From positions 11,962,790-12,026,789 of the forward strand of contig JAKZAN010000002.1 of the NCBI GenBank assembly GCA_023053545.1: a stretch of 64,000 nucleotides of DNA. The letters are read 5' to 3'. Shown here in pieces: positions 41,189 to 56,100 of the stretch. The stretch comes from Lepidurus packardi. Its lineage: Eukaryota > Arthropoda > Branchiopoda > Notostraca > Triopsidae. How positions within the stretch are numbered: position 1 is the first letter of the stretch; every line of letters begins with the position of its first letter. The notes beneath the pieces are model-generated. The model did no database searches, had not been told where the DNA came from, and worked only from the letters and a program-made list of their open reading frames with translations. Both the position numbers and the translations under genes were made by a program.

Positions 41189-44100
41189 TTGCTCCATTTC
41201 CTGCCATGATTTACTTATCGCATAATTATATAGGTGCTGGGGCTGGAAATTAGTGTGTGGGAAAAATGGCCAGCGTGGAGACTGGTATTTCCCTAACATT
41301 ACGCGAGAAGCCAGCAGCTTAGGTCACAGCAATGTTATGTATGTGATCTCGCCTCGTGCAGCAGCCAAGCGAACTTCGATTTTGTTGTGTATAGTTTGAA
41401 AACAGTGCGGACTTCAAAGCAAATGCCAATGCAGGTAAAGTGATGAGAAGAAGAAGAAGAAGAAAAAAAAAGAAAGAAACACTGGCCTAGCAGAACCCTC
41501 ACAATACAACATTAAAGCCCCTCCTCCCCCTCCCTACAATTTTCGACGTAACAAATTTGCTCCTGTGCTCCCTTGATGCCCGTCCCATCGCTGCTCCCAT
41601 TATGTGTCCTTCACGTCTTGCATTTTGTGACCATCACTGCCCATTAATTCGCGCTGGGATGGCCATAATGAAGAACGTTGTATCTCCTTGTCGGCTGTTG
41701 GATGTTTTACAAGTTACGGGACAAAAAAAGAGGAGGAAAAACCTGAGACCCGAAAGGTGCTGTCGCCCCATCAGTCAACGGTGCTAAGCGGAAAACGATG
41801 GGCAAGCCACTCTATGTGCGTGTGGTTGCTAAACCCAATGAATTTTAATTGTAAGAAAAAAAAAGACCGTTTGAACGCAAGACCTTATCCACTGTGCATC
41901 GTCGAACCTTCTACTAGGAATAATTGCCGCAAAAAAAAAAAATAAGAAATTGCAGGACTGAAAAACAGAAGGGAAAAAACAGCTCATCATCCATGGCCGA
42001 TGTCCGTATACGAAAAAACTCCCCTTTTCTCTGACTCCCTCCCAGTTTTTTCCTCTCCTCCACCCCCAACTCAAAAATTACCACACGAAATACGTGCAAA
42101 TTAATGATAGGCCCCATGTCTTTTTATTTCTTAGCTATGAACAGCTTATTTGCGGAAGAAAAAATTTTTCTATACGAAACTCTATAATCCTCGCAAAAAA
42201 AAGTCGTGTTGTCGTTTCGTCGTCAAGATACAAACATCCCGTTTTTTCAGTGAAGCATTAAGAAAGCCATGTCTGTGATGTTTTTGGGTGCATCCGCCAG
42301 TTCTTCTCGACAAATTTCAAATCGACCTAATTTTTCACGAATCTTTTCCTTTGTACCCTGTTCCTCGTTCATCCTCCCCCACAACAATATTTACTTAAAA
42401 CTGCAAAAACGAAAACAAAACAAAAAAAATCAGCCCCTCCCCCACACGTTGTCTCTTTTTTGGGTTTCCATCTAATTTTCGTATTTTTTTATTTATTTTT
42501 TTCTGTCCTGTAAGTCGTCTTGCATTTTCAAAAGTGTGGAAGTTTTACACTTATTTTGCCAGTGTTCGTCAGTGGGGTTTTGAAAGGACGAAGAAGTTAG
42601 TTTAAAAAAATTGACAATTGAAGAGGAACCGGAGATCCCTATAGCCAAAAACCAGCATTTTTCTCATCTATCAAGAAAGAACTTGCGGTTAAGGTACCAT
42701 CACCCACATGGCGTCACATCATCAATGCAAAATCGAGAAAGCTGCCTCCCAAGTACCATCACGATATTACCACGAGGGGAAAAAATAACACAAGATTGAA
42801 AAATAGTAAAAGAAGAGAAGGAAGAAGAAGAAAGGCGGGTTAATTGCGGCCAAGTTCGTGTTCGGTGTGGGGTCTTGCTTGTGGATGATGAAGAACAAGG
42901 ATATGCAAATGAGGGTGGGCAGCGCGGCATTTGGACAAAGACAAGAGTCCCGAAAAGGGTTGCGATTGAGAGTGCAATAGCCCATCGCCGCTGCAAAACC
43001 GTTGTATAGTTCTCAGGATTTTTTTTGCGCGTGCATGGATGCATGGGATTATGCAAATGAACCGTACCGGCCTCAGTCAAGTCATGACGTACAAAAAGTG
43101 ACTTTTTGTGGTTTTTTTATTAATTCCCAATTTTTTGTTCTACGTCAGTGTGTCTCACACCCGCAGCCAGACACATACGATGGGATAGGGGCGAATCTGA
43201 AAAGACGTGAATATGGCTAAGTTTAAAAAAAAGAAACTTTGTGGATGCGCAACAAAACAGAAAGTGACATGTCATTTTACTTCGATTGAGTTGTTGAATT
43301 GTGCTGCTAATTAGGTTGTTGGTGTACATAAAATACCTTCGACCTTTCCTGACCGTGTTTTTCTTTAACAGTGTTTGTCTAGTACGAAACACAAGATGGC
43401 ACACCAATTTCGTAACATTTTTCTGTTTTCAGGACTACAAGATCGCATAATTTGTGTACTCCCCTAGGCTGGATATTAGCAACACACGTCGCCTTGGAGC
43501 TTATTCTCATTTCGCGAAATTATAGGTTACGCGGAAGACGTAGTGTTAGCGGAAGGGAAGCATCAAAGCTTTCATTTACGTCCAGTAGGGAAAAGCACAG
43601 GAGTGTTAGCCGTCGACTCAAGCGAAGCGTAATGAAAGAGGGGAGAGTGAAGGAGAAAAGAGGCTGAGTTACTTCTCTCATCTGCATAGTTGAAATGATC
43701 GTCATTAAGCAGAAAGATAACGAGACGCAAAAAAGTACCCACGCTATAGCAAAAGACTGGAGACTTACTTTTCCTACTCTTGTTGTATCCTTCCATCCTG
43801 TCCCGTCAACATGAGCTTGCAAATAGCAGACTACCCAACAACAGCTACTCACCCATTTTCCGGAAAATTGAATCCTATATCTCGTGTCAGTCACTCTTGT
43901 TGTAACTCCTTTCAACCCCACCCATAGCGTTCTCGAGAGGAGAAAAAAATATATATTTAAAAATAAAGAAGAAGAAAAAAACGCAGCAGAATACAGCAGC
44001 ATCCTGGTGGTAATACCCTCCACTGCAAGTTTCCATTCCCTAAAAAATCGCAACTTTTTTTTTTAAACGATAGAGCTGAAGGTCCCCAGGATGCGATGAA

Positions 44101-47100
44101 TAGAGCAATATAGTGTAATCGTTTCGGAAAATTAGTTCCAATGAATACCACCAAGTTATCCATGATGCAGCTTTTTGGGGTTCTTACGTTACATCGCTCC
44201 TTTTTAACCGCCGTGCCGTGCCGTAATGTACTTGCTGTGTCATGCTTTGGCATACAATAGAAGATTCCACCTTTAAACAGGAGATACCGCGGAGGTTCGT
44301 GGACGCAGGCTGGACTTGGAAGTTTATTTCTTCTGAAAAAGAACCGTCGCATATATGCAAGATGCGAAAAGGCTTCCTGTACATTCTTTTCATCCCCAAC
44401 GTCGTCGTTTTACTTATAAGGCGCCTTTTTTTTCTTTACCTTGTAATACCAGCGTGTTGAATAGCTCAGACAAAAAGAATAAAATGGGTAGCCTCGCAAT
44501 TCTAAAGGAATTGTAGACCGGAATTAATTTTGGTTTCTTTGCAAACTGGCAAGGATGACAATAACTCACGAGACTTATGGAGCCAACTGTGCTGCTGGTA
44601 CATAGCGTTGAACTCTTGAAGAGAACTATACTTGCTGACACATGGCACCACGATATAACCCTTTATGGCTGATAATGTATTGTTGAAGGCTATAAAGAAA
44701 ATGCCGCTCCACTCCGTAACCTACACCTGACAATAGCAGCGGTATGTGGCTTTTCACAAGTTGCATGTATGGGCAGCATGACGAAGGCAAAGCGAAATCA
44801 GACGGATGAGACTAGGGTATGATTCAGCCCAACGGCGAGTACAATAGTGGTTCATGCTATTCAAGTGCATGCTTTTTTCTCCTTTCTTGAAGGAAAAATT
44901 AAAGAGTTTAAGCCTACCAAGGGGCCAAAACTGTGAGCATGTTTATCATTCTTCGCCCATTCAATTCAAAGAGGCCAAGTTTGGCGCCAGCCGTTTTGGC
45001 CACTGCCGTTAGAAGGCAGCAGCTGTCAAAGATGGTTGAGATACTATGTTTTCCGACTGCAAATTGCTGCTGGTGCTGAGCAGGTGGTGGAAACTTAATA
45101 ACACCTCGTTATCGAAGTTTGAGAAACGGGTAATAATGTCTATTAGATTTAATTTAAACGAAGTTTTATTGTTCATCATACAAAAGAGCTGTAATCTTGT
45201 ACAGTCCTTGGACTCATTGGTCTTAAAATATTTGTTTGTTCCGTATTTCTGCCACGTTATCAACTCAAAGTGTGCCATGTGCACGCTGTAACTTGTGAAA
45301 GTCTTTGTTGCAATATTCTTTTTAATAACATTCTTTTTTGCAATACTCATTCCTGATGTCATAGGAATGCTATCAGTTTCCGCAGTTTTTTAAACAATGA
45401 AGTCATCAAGATAACGCTTAATGAGAAACCTTCCCAATTCTTCAATGCAATCAGACTGCATTAGTTCTTATCTGTGAAACAGAAATGTCACGGACCTTGT
45501 TACTTGCAGTTTAAACTATCTTGACCACGTCACTGTGTTGTTCTCGTTTGGCTTTATTTTTAACGACTCGAACAACGACATATTTTTCAAGTAGCCCCTT
45601 TTCTGTTCCGCCTAACAACTGTAACAAGCCATGAGATTTACTACGCACGCCTTTGGCAGGTTTTTTCCCCATGTTCTTACGCGGAACTTCAAAGGTGGGA
45701 TTTTTGCAAGTTGACAATAGCTGCTTGAGCTGTCACTATAGTGTTGGGAAGCTATTGCTGACTACTGGAGTATAAAAGTCTTCTCCACCATAGAAGTTAG
45801 TCCCGATGTTCGAACTTTTCTATTTTCTATTTTTGTTATTTCTCTTTCCCTCCGTCTTCTCCTTTATCTCTAAGGTTATTGTCTTGATGTCTGAGTAATT
45901 TGAGGCTGACAGGGCGAAACAATGGATGGTTCATGCGTGACGCTCGTAGCCGCCTTGGGGACGTTGGTAGGAGGCTGTCCAAGAACATAAATATTTTATT
46001 TATTTTTTGTACGTTTTATTCCTTCTACAGCACGGTTACCTACAACAAAAAGACTCGGTACTATATCGTGTCCCGGGTAAAGAAAAGAAAAAAACGCCTG
46101 AAAAGGCTTTTTCGTTGTTGCTTGTTTTTCAAGAAAAAGCACCAGGCAGAGAATATCAAGGAAAAGGGTCGGTTGAGAGGAGGCCTTGGCTGCTGCACAG
46201 AAAGATTTAGGAGACAGAAGCATTTACCATGCACCGCCCATGTGGACTTTGGGAAAATGAGAGCCTTTCATTGTAACCAAGCCGACCTTTTGCTCTGGCG
46301 TGTGCCAACAATGCTTGCCAATTTATATAGCACCAGGGATGCTTTTACGTCAACCTAGAAAACGCTATCTAATTGTGTTCCCCTTCTCTTAGTTTCAAAC
46401 AGGGTACATAGAGCCTCCTTATTAGTATGAAAAGCAGCTTCGTTCTCCTCTGCTCAGCCCTGACCTGTACTGTACCATCCTTGAGCGCACCATTAGCTCC
46501 CTACACACAGCTCGCGTAATTAAAAGCAAGATATGTTAGTGAGTTTATTCCATTAGGTCGTTTTATCACGCCAAGACAGAAACAGCTAGTGAAGACACCA
46601 AAACAAGTTTCGAGTCGAGCCAATGCATGGCTAGTTCTTTTCTCCCGGATCGTCTGGGAAAAGTCGAACTATCATCTTTTGTAATCAAATTTATTAGTAT
46701 TTCACCTTCGGACATTCCAGTCCCTTCCTCTCCTTTGAAGACTTTTTTGTTGTCATTTTGTTCCAGGCACATTTGCAACCACCCAAGACCAAATGTCCAT
46801 GTCTGAACGTTTCTTATGGTGCTCTGCATGACAGGGCCGCCACAACACAAGTCCAAGCGACATTATTCTCATACTTCTTCGTGGTCTAGGAAGAAAACAG
46901 AAAGACACAAATGCTATCCAGCCCATTTTTTTCTCATTGTGACACAATTGACCACAAAGCAGTCTTCTCTTGGGCCTTTTTTCTTAATAAATCGTTTTTC
47001 CTTGTCAACTTGTCCTTCCGGCCGTCATGCAGATAACGTTATTAAAGGTCTCATGGCTAGTTGCTTTTTTTACTTTTTATTTTGGCTTGTCCAACTATAG

Positions 47101-50100
47101 AGACTTATACTTCTCTTTTGCCCTTCGAGTAGTAATTCCCGATGTATATTTTGTCTCTCGCCCCTCAGTCTCTGTCTGAATTCATACCAGAAAATTCCGT
47201 AGTAAATCTTACCTAATTGAGCCTAAACTTATGCTACAAGACGCCCCGAGACCAATATAAAAGCTCCGTGGATAACTAAAAATGGCTCTTCGTCCGTAGT
47301 AGTCCTGTTTACGGCTGTTTTATTCCACTTCATAGTCTATGCAAATGCAGCGGTCAACCACATCCGTTTTGGAGCAGCTAAACCGCATTGCAATCGGATT
47401 AAAAGCTTTATGCTTGCATACTTCAATATCTCGGCCCCCCTTGTGTGCTCGTATGCGCTTTTGCATTTTCGTTTTCAAGTTGATGCCCTGGGATCTGTTA
47501 GTGCCCTCCTCCCTTCACCAACAGACATAATTTCTCCCCTCGTTATAGGTGAGCTCCAAAAGCGAATATGTTCTTACTCGCAAGTTGCTCTTGTTACATG
47601 ATTGTGTTTCCATGACGACTTGCGGTGTTGTGGAGCGAAAACCACCCTATAATCGTCTTCACAAAGTCTAGGTAGGCGATAGAAGAGGAGGGGAAAGTAC
47701 TTTTATAAGTTCTTTCGCGTGGTACCGTACAACTTGGTACAACACAAAGAAACTTGGTCGCGTGCGTGCGCGCTGATCAAAACTCGAGCTTTTCGTCTTA
47801 TACTTATATGGCGTAATTCGGATAGCAAACTGTCGATATGACCACTCATAGAGCCTGTCCTTTCGCGCTTTTTCGTTCCTTAATGCTTTCCCACACAAAA
47901 TAAAAAATAAAGGAATAAACAACTTCTCTAGAACCCTGTGTAAATGTTGTCTTCCACGCCTTGTAACCTTTTGGTTTTATTTCCATCAGCGTCTTATCCT
48001 CCTCACATGCAGAAGAAATAAAGTTAGTCAACGACGGAATCGAACATTTTCTCTCCGTTGTTCTGCTGCCTTCTGGAGAATAGGCTTTAGGGACCTAGAA
48101 GACAAGGGTCTTGCTAAGTGAAAACGACGTGACATACGACAAACGTTAAAAGAACGGAGTTTGTCCTTCGGATTTTTTTTTTATTTTGTTTTCTTTTTTC
48201 TTTTCTTTTCTTTTACTTGGGCCCAAAGGGGAACACCAGAGCACAAGAAGTTACTTTGCACCCTTGCAAGTTTTCTGTTCCCCAGCAGCAAAGCGAGACA
48301 AAGTAGCTCCCCGGAACCAGAACTCGTATGTTTGTAGCGTAGGGAGAAGTTAATTTTTTTTTGGGGGGGGGGAACTGGGGTATGCGTCTTCTTTTGTTGA
48401 GATGCTGCTTGCCTCAGAGCAGGCAAAGAGGCTCGAAAAGGAAACGGAATTCGTGGCTGTCGCATGAAGTCTCATTCTCATTTCTCCAGGACAAACCCAT
48501 GGGCCCCGTTAAGGGCGTTAGGCTTCCTCGCCGAATCTCACCGTGTGAAATGATTTGGAAAAGACACAAGACTTGCCTTTACGCGGTAGTCCGTATCCGT
48601 ATGCAGCACCTTGATGACTTTAACCTCAAAAAAACAAAAAGAAAACGAAAAAAGCGTTTCCATTTCAAGGAAAACCCACAGGCCTACCTTCCAAATATAG
48701 AACGAATAACGTTCAAGAGACCTGGGAAAAGAGCGAAAGTTTTCAGACTGGCTAGTGACCCGTTCAACACAACTTTGATGGCGCGATTAGGACTTCCGAG
48801 AATACATATACGCATTGCCGTGATTTTTGCTCCACAGATGGCCTTGGTCGGAAGCATAACTTTGGTTTTCATTACTACTGCCACGCAGTGCTGCGGTTTA
48901 AGTCGTCTTACCTTTTTTGATTCTGTGAAAGAAAAAATAGATATAAAATAAAATAAAAATGAAGAAGAAAATGTAGAACTACCTTGCAACTGCAAGAATG
49001 GACTTGATTCCAAGTTGGGCTGTCATGTTCTCCGAGATAAGTTCAGAGCTAACTCTTGTCCGGCGGCTGAATTACTATCGCAATGTGGCTTTTATGGTAA
49101 CCTTTTTATTAGCGCTAGCTGTGCAGCTTTTATTTTGTGCGAGATATTAAAACATGGCATTGAGAATTTTTCACCGCGGCTATTTGAATTTAGACATGGC
49201 CGCCAAAATTCCAATGGTGGTCTTGAGATCTAAAAGGCTTTCGAATAGTATGTGTCCAGTTGAGTATGGCAACTTCTTATTGTAGTTTTGTAATCATACC
49301 TCTGTCGTAAAAAAAAAGTTATCCTCTGCTTTTCCCTGTATGTGACTTTTTTTTGGCAGAGACGATGATTATATAGGTTGATACGTATGATGTGGTTGCT
49401 GGCGGTTTCGTGTATTTCCTTTTGCCGGTTTGCTCATCCCAGGTACCAGCCAGCGTTACGAATGAGATTGGTAATGCTGTGAAATGTCCATGTCTTTTGT
49501 GGCTCCGCGTCCGGCAAAGGCCAAAAGAGCCGCCGCGTTTGCGGTGTTATTCTCTTGGTTGTTGCTTTCCACATATGCATACACACCTCAGTTGCCCTAC
49601 AAAGAAAATGGACGTGCAGGAGGTGGACTCCAATCCACACCAAGTACCCGTGCGGCGTGACGACCTCCCAGCGCGTTGCTGTTAGTAAGTAAATCGGGTA
49701 AGGCAAGCCCAACGTGGAGCACAGTCAATCCCTCTAATCCCTTTTCAAGACGCTTCCAATTTCTGATCTACACAAACTCGACTATATACGATTGGGTTGG
49801 CGGGAGCCTTATTAACTTGGGTGTAGGCCATCAGAATACAGCATACCATATCTATTGCAGCGTTTGGAAGATAAAAGGGTAAAAAAAAAGAGAGGCAGCA
49901 GTTTAGTAAAGCGTGGCAGAATTAATTAGAGGGTTCCTGTAGTTCACGAGCTCCCCCCATTCGAAATGGAAACGGAAATGGAACTTGGAAGAGCAGAGCA
50001 TTAAAAGTTTCTAGATCTGCTGATGCCGTATGAAGCCACAGATATAAAACTCGCATTAGAAAAAAAAAAAAGAAATAAACCAGCTGGTTACCACAAAAGA

Positions 50101-53100
50101 ATTGTTGCGGTTGATTATTACTTATACTACTTCTATTTCCGCAAGAACCTAGCTCTCCCGTGTTGCAGTTGTAATTCCATTTCCCTTTATAAAATTACGC
50201 ACCTTTTAATTTCTTCTTTTTTTCTTTGGGGGACTCTCCTTTTCAACTTTTTGCTGTAATGAGGCACGACAAAAACAGAAATACCCAACTGGCCAAGATC
50301 CTGTTTCTGGCTTAATATAATGGACGCAGAAGGGGGTAGAAAGGGTTAGTTTTGTCGGAGGAGCAACTTGGAGTGGCAGTGGCACGTTTTTTGGGACTAG
50401 TGTCTCATATTCATCTATTCAAATGTGATTGCTTGGTGGAGTGTTTGTTTTGAGAAAGAAGCGACGCGATTTCAAGTTCCAGCTCGTTACATTAGTGATT
50501 GATGAATGTGTGCGCCTATGCCAAAGATATCGAAGTTGGTTTGGCTTAGCTTGTTAGGCCAAAAAACAGAGAAGGGAGGTTAGTTTATGACGTACGTGTT
50601 GAAGATTCGTGGTGTGGAATAATGCAAAAGGTAAACGGCCTGCCCCCAATGTTTATCCATCTATCTCTAAATATGTCTTGGGAAGAATTCGGGGGTAGGG
50701 GGGAGGGAAATAAAGGATGAGAGAAGGTATGGTTGCTGCTGTTGCATGATTAGCCTGCACGCTGGACTTATCTTTTTCCTATAGGAGAGGTTAAACGTCG
50801 TAAATCTACGTTTGGTAGGAAATTAGGGGCATTATGTAAAAGAATAAGGCGTCCGTGGGCAGCGCCAGCATTTGCATAAGGACTGTAAACGTGAGATGAG
50901 GGCAGAGCCCACAAGTAGCTGCAGTTGAGATAGACTCTGGTGATGGAGAGAAGCTTGGAACAAGATTTATATATTTTCGGGTGGTGGGGGAGCCCACAAC
51001 GCCATAAGAAATCGTTTTGGTCTTGTACCTAGCCGCGGTACGTAAAATCGGCAAAATTATACTGTCTTTTGAAAAAAGCTGATGGGATCCATTACATTTT
51101 TCATCCATCGTTGCTTTCATGCAAATGAGACGAGTGTCAATGTTTTCGTAGATAGGCATTTAATACCCAGCCAGCTTCTTAACTTGGAAAGTCTATCAGG
51201 TTTTAGAGGCGTCCAGGATAAGCTCTGTGTATTGTTAAGCCACAAAAAAAAGATCTCGGGAATTTTTTTTTTTTTAGTTTTTATCTTGCCTAGCGGAACC
51301 GTGAAGTTGTACTAAGGTATCTTTTTCTTTCTGTGAATTTTTTCATCGTGATAAGAGCTGAGGAGAAGTTATGACTCTGGAGTCGCTAACAACGTCCGCC
51401 CACCTCAACCCTAAGGTTTTATAACCTTTCAGAAAGACAAGAGAGCCACGACAATTTATGTAGATGAGGAGCAAGCATATCAACGAGGTGGCAAGTAGTA
51501 GCACTTTCTCATTGACCATTTCCTGGACCCTATTGTTGAATCCTTTGAACGGTACTCATGTTTAGGGTGTCCTGGAATGCGCCATAGGAAGCTGAGATTG
51601 ATGATCTCAGAGACGACCAATTCATAAATTGGGAACTTGAGCTTGGGGCTTTCAATTAGCTATATAAAGTCATAACAATTTAAAATAAAAACTTGGGAGG
51701 AGATTATAGGCTCAGATGTTTGGCCAGGCGACGGCTAAATGAGTGGATCTAATTGCCCTAAGGAATTCGAACACTTGTGTCACGCGCAGCAATAAAAAGC
51801 CGAATGCTGCAATAAGCTTAATTTGTTCATTATTTCCCGGACGTACTGCAGTGAATAAACTAAAAAAATTAAAAACGTTTTTGAATATTTCACGAGAGCG
51901 TGATGGTGCGCCCAGGCGTAAAATGTTTTGCATTTTTGGGGACTTTTTTGTCGCTCTGGATTAATGACGTAAGACAAGCAGACACAAGAGCGGATTTAAA
52001 AAAATGTATGGAGTGTATGTGTGTGGTTCCTGCATACTCCATTTCTAAAAGTCGCTACTGCTCCTGCTCCGTGTTTTGTCTCCCGCGACTACTACATTGC
52101 ATGCGTGCGTGATAGCCTCGGTTTAATTAAATATGATTGCGGTTGATTTCTTGTCAGATTACAAAGCAGGCAAAACACGCAATGCCTTTCAGCTCTTGTG
52201 TACCGTGTTTTGCTTCCCCGGTCTGCTTTACCATTACCACATGGTTGCAAGCCAGCATTTATTCTGTTAAACATTGCAAAGGATTCGCCGCAACCTTTGC
52301 AGTATTTTAGGAATTTAAAGCGTATGTTTCCTTGATCGCTGCGTCGCAATGCATTTCGTCATAGAAAACGTATATTTAATGACTCTACATTCATATGAAT
52401 GCCCTACAGCAGGCCAACAATGAACCTTTGCAGGGGGTTTAACGGAACTCGTAGTTTCCGCGCTTTTGCAGGAGTTGTTTTTCGGTGCAATTTCTTAACG
52501 TAAAGTTTGTGGAGCATAAGGGCTTTTCACTTTGATCTCCGGATAACGTGTTGTTATTTTCTTGCCCATTTACCTGCAATATATACACCGTACACATTAG
52601 GACGCTAAGGTGACTCCACCAGAGACGTGGCAATTTGTGTACCCATACAAGACAAAATGTCCTCCCTGTAACGAGAAGCGGAAGTTGTTAATATGTTTTC
52701 AGGGGAGTTTTCTTTGTGGATCACCCAAAGGGGGTTTGGCGAGAGAACGTCACCTTAATGACAGGCTATGCTTGAAAGAATCCTGACAGTATTGGTGACA
52801 TGAACCAAACCTCCTATCTGTCTCTATCTTATTCGATAGGGTTCTGGCTTCGCCAGATGAATTGTGTATTAGCACATGAGCAATGTATGCACAAGCGAAT
52901 TTACAACAAAACAGGGTTTGCTATACCTTAGGAAAGGTGCCAGCGCCACATGAAAAGCATTGTTACAACAACTCATGGTGGACAAAGCCCCTCTCCACCT
53001 CCTCCCCCCCCCCAAGAATAAAGAAAAGAAAAAAGAAAACCATCCCCTGGACCGAAACAAAGACATCTTCTGGATGACAGTTCATACAATAGCTCTTGTC

Positions 53101-56100
53101 ACAACTTCTCTGCCTGGTTCGCTTTGATGAGGGCCAACTCATTTCATTATCCTGGCCGAACGCCGTATTCGAAGGTCTACTGACATGCATACGTTGTGTG
53201 GCGCACAGTTTTTTTCTTTTCTGCTTTTGCGGGGGAAATTACTGTTTTGTGTATTGTTGATTTCGTTCCAATGTATTTGACTCCATTTTTTCGCATTTTT
53301 TCAGGTACATTATTTTTGTTTCAGCTGTCAGGGCGGGTTTTCTTGCGAATATTTCGGAAAAGTGATGGCTTCGCGCTGCCGAGTGTACGCCCTTTTGCTT
53401 CCACACACATGCGGAACGCAGTTACGCTAGGTTACGACCCGTTCAAAATATCCACGAAATGACCCATCTTCCAATGAAAACGCGGACTACCGGGAGCACT
53501 TTTCCCGCACTTTAATAGCGCACCGTTCAATGTTGATGGCGCGGAAGCGGGCTTTACAACACCCCCCCTTCTGCTCGTTTGCTTACTTGTGCTTAGCACA
53601 CACATGGAAAAGTACCTTAGCGTTATATCTCCCTCCCCCCACCCGCCGAAACTATAGCACCCCACTCGTGTACTCCTGCACTCAGGAGCTCCTGCCATTA
53701 ATGCTCTTGCTTCGTCAGGTAGAAAAGCATCGTCGTTCATTCGATTGCATGTGTGGAGAATCACCTTTGCGTGTCATGCTTCACCCAATCCCCCGTCATC
53801 ATCAGCTAGGCAAAAACTTTCCTGTGTGCTGCCAGAACCTCCCCATTCTTTTACTTGTCTCTTTCATATTATGTCGCTCGAACAGTTAATTTCTTTTTAT
53901 TTAAGCTCCTAACTAACGTCACCTTTCCGCTTTCATCAAGGCCGTCTATGTCTAACACATGGAAGCTGATTTTTAGCTATTGCCACACTTGAAAGAACTC
54001 TTGTGAAAAAAAGAGGCCAGCTAGGAAAGATATGACTCTTCATACAGAGCTATGGACAAAACAATTCGTACCCGCCCTGTCCTATAACCCTGATATCCCT
54101 TGTTTTTTTTTGTTTGCCTTTTTTAGAATAAGAGGGGCGTCTCTGTATTCCTTTCTTCTTCGGGAAATCTATATACACATTAGTCCAGGCTGAGCAATAT
54201 AGGTGTGATATCCCGTAGTCTCTCCTGCTGTGACCTAGCTCACCTAACTGCAGAGTTCGGAAATGTCATGGTAGCATGCTACAACAATATAAATATATAT
54301 ATATATACCCAACTTCTCTTTTTTAATAGTTTGGCGGGGAATTGAAGGTTTTATGTCCTTATATGCTGGCTTCTATATGCTTTTAGGTTCGAAAGCCATC
54401 AGCTCTCGCCCTTTTTTTATTCGCTTTTCTCGGCCGTTATTACGACTATACTGTGGGATGGTTTGCGGGAATTGTTACAGTATTAGAGTACAGCAACCAA
54501 GCACAAGGCATGCGTTCCTTCGGTCTGTGTGGAAGCCTGGAAGGAACCTCACATCCAGGTACATTACCTCGTAAATATGCCACACGGCACAATCCAAGAG
54601 CCATAGGAACACATTGACACCCGACACAACTTAGGAATTCTCTATCATAGGCATATTCCTGGTGCATAACTTCCTAAATTACCTGTACCCTCCAAAATTT
54701 CATGGGTTTTCGACATTTGAGGAAAGTTTTCGTAAGGGTGGACACTACAACCATCCAGAGCCGAATTGTGATAAGTAGACTTGTATGTCGTACTCGTGGG
54801 ACAGTTTTATTAGAAGCTCAATCGAAAATGCTAGACGACTAGCACGAGAAACTCGTGTGCCCATATACGAGGGGCTTGATTATTGCTCGTTCTGTCGCAT
54901 TTTTATGCGATTTTCTCCTTTTATGTCGTACCAAATAAAATCCTCATTGCTCATAGCAAGGTCTCGTACAACCGTTAGGAGTCAATTCGAGAGCAAGTCC
55001 ACTACTGCCAACTAAATCGTTATATGAGCATTCGGAGGGTCCAAGTTCTCTTTCAGCTTGATCGAGGTGGAATTGCGATTCTACAGGGATTATCGGCGGA
55101 TTTCAGAATGGCCAGGACATTTTACTCAAAGGTGACGCCCAAAAGGAATGATGTTGATGATAAACACGTATTCCGATGTCTTGCTGTATTGCCGGCTCCA
55201 GGGGCCAACTATTGTTCTTCGTTTATTGTCTTTCATCGATAGACTTACGGGGATGTATAAAGCGGTCATGGGGCTATGGCACCAAAGGAACTGAGAGGGT
55301 ACTTTTTTTTAGTAGCCTATTTTTTTTTATTTATATTCCTTTTTGACCTTTCTTGATTGCAAAAATACATGTATAAAAACACAACTGATACTGCTGGTAC
55401 AAATATTAAACGATTTTTTGGTTTAATTTTCTGCAAAAATAAACATTTATTAAATTTAAATGAAGTATATTCTCTTTTCCGTGGAAAAGAACTATGTCAC
55501 ATTTATTCTTAGTTTCTCGTCTCTAAGCGTACGAATTCTCTTCCTTCTTCGTAAAAACTACTCCGTTGACGCTTTTGGTCTTTGTAAGTTAGTGAATGGA
55601 TGTGGACTGCTAGAGTTCATTACAAATTTGCAGATAAATATGTGAACGTTAATTTGTGTTGTTTGCTAGTATGTCAAAGCTACACTGAAACTATATCACC
55701 GGTGACCTTTGCCGATTTTTAGCACAGGGGTACAAGGGGGAGCTGAAAGGTGAACAGACAGCAAGGGAATTGAACGTTTTCCTTTGTTGTCTTCAGAGAA
55801 CGATGTATGTGTAGCTATAATAAAGATTCATAGTCTTGAATGCCGATATGTAAAAGGTAATCAACTTGTGATGAGGACCCCTCTGACGAGAGCCCCCCAA
55901 ACCTTCTACCGCTTATGTTCGCAGCAAAACTAACTTTGCAGTTGGTCTTTTCGAGCAGAAAGCGAGCCTTCATTTGAAAAGCAAACTGTAGTTGGTTTAA
56001 AAGGTGTAAGTTTACTACGTGTGGTATACAGGTTTGCTTCACTTTGCCATTTTACGATCTGGCTATTATTCTCGCAATGCGTAGCTTCACTTGACCCGCA

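Noticed and set aside
43520..44053. 177-codon minus-strand frame with hydrophobic stretches
   Set aside because: Hydrophobicity follows from pyrimidine-rich sequence; no domain and no good splice or start context.
48361..48951. 196-codon plus-strand frame
   Set aside because: Starts inside a poly-G run and has Lys/Arg-rich low complexity with no family resemblance.
52439..52633. Minus-strand frame resembling a small secreted, glycosylated peptide
   Set aside because: The first codon is TTG, not ATG, and the first ATG falls inside the apparent signal peptide, so the secreted-peptide reading is not supported.
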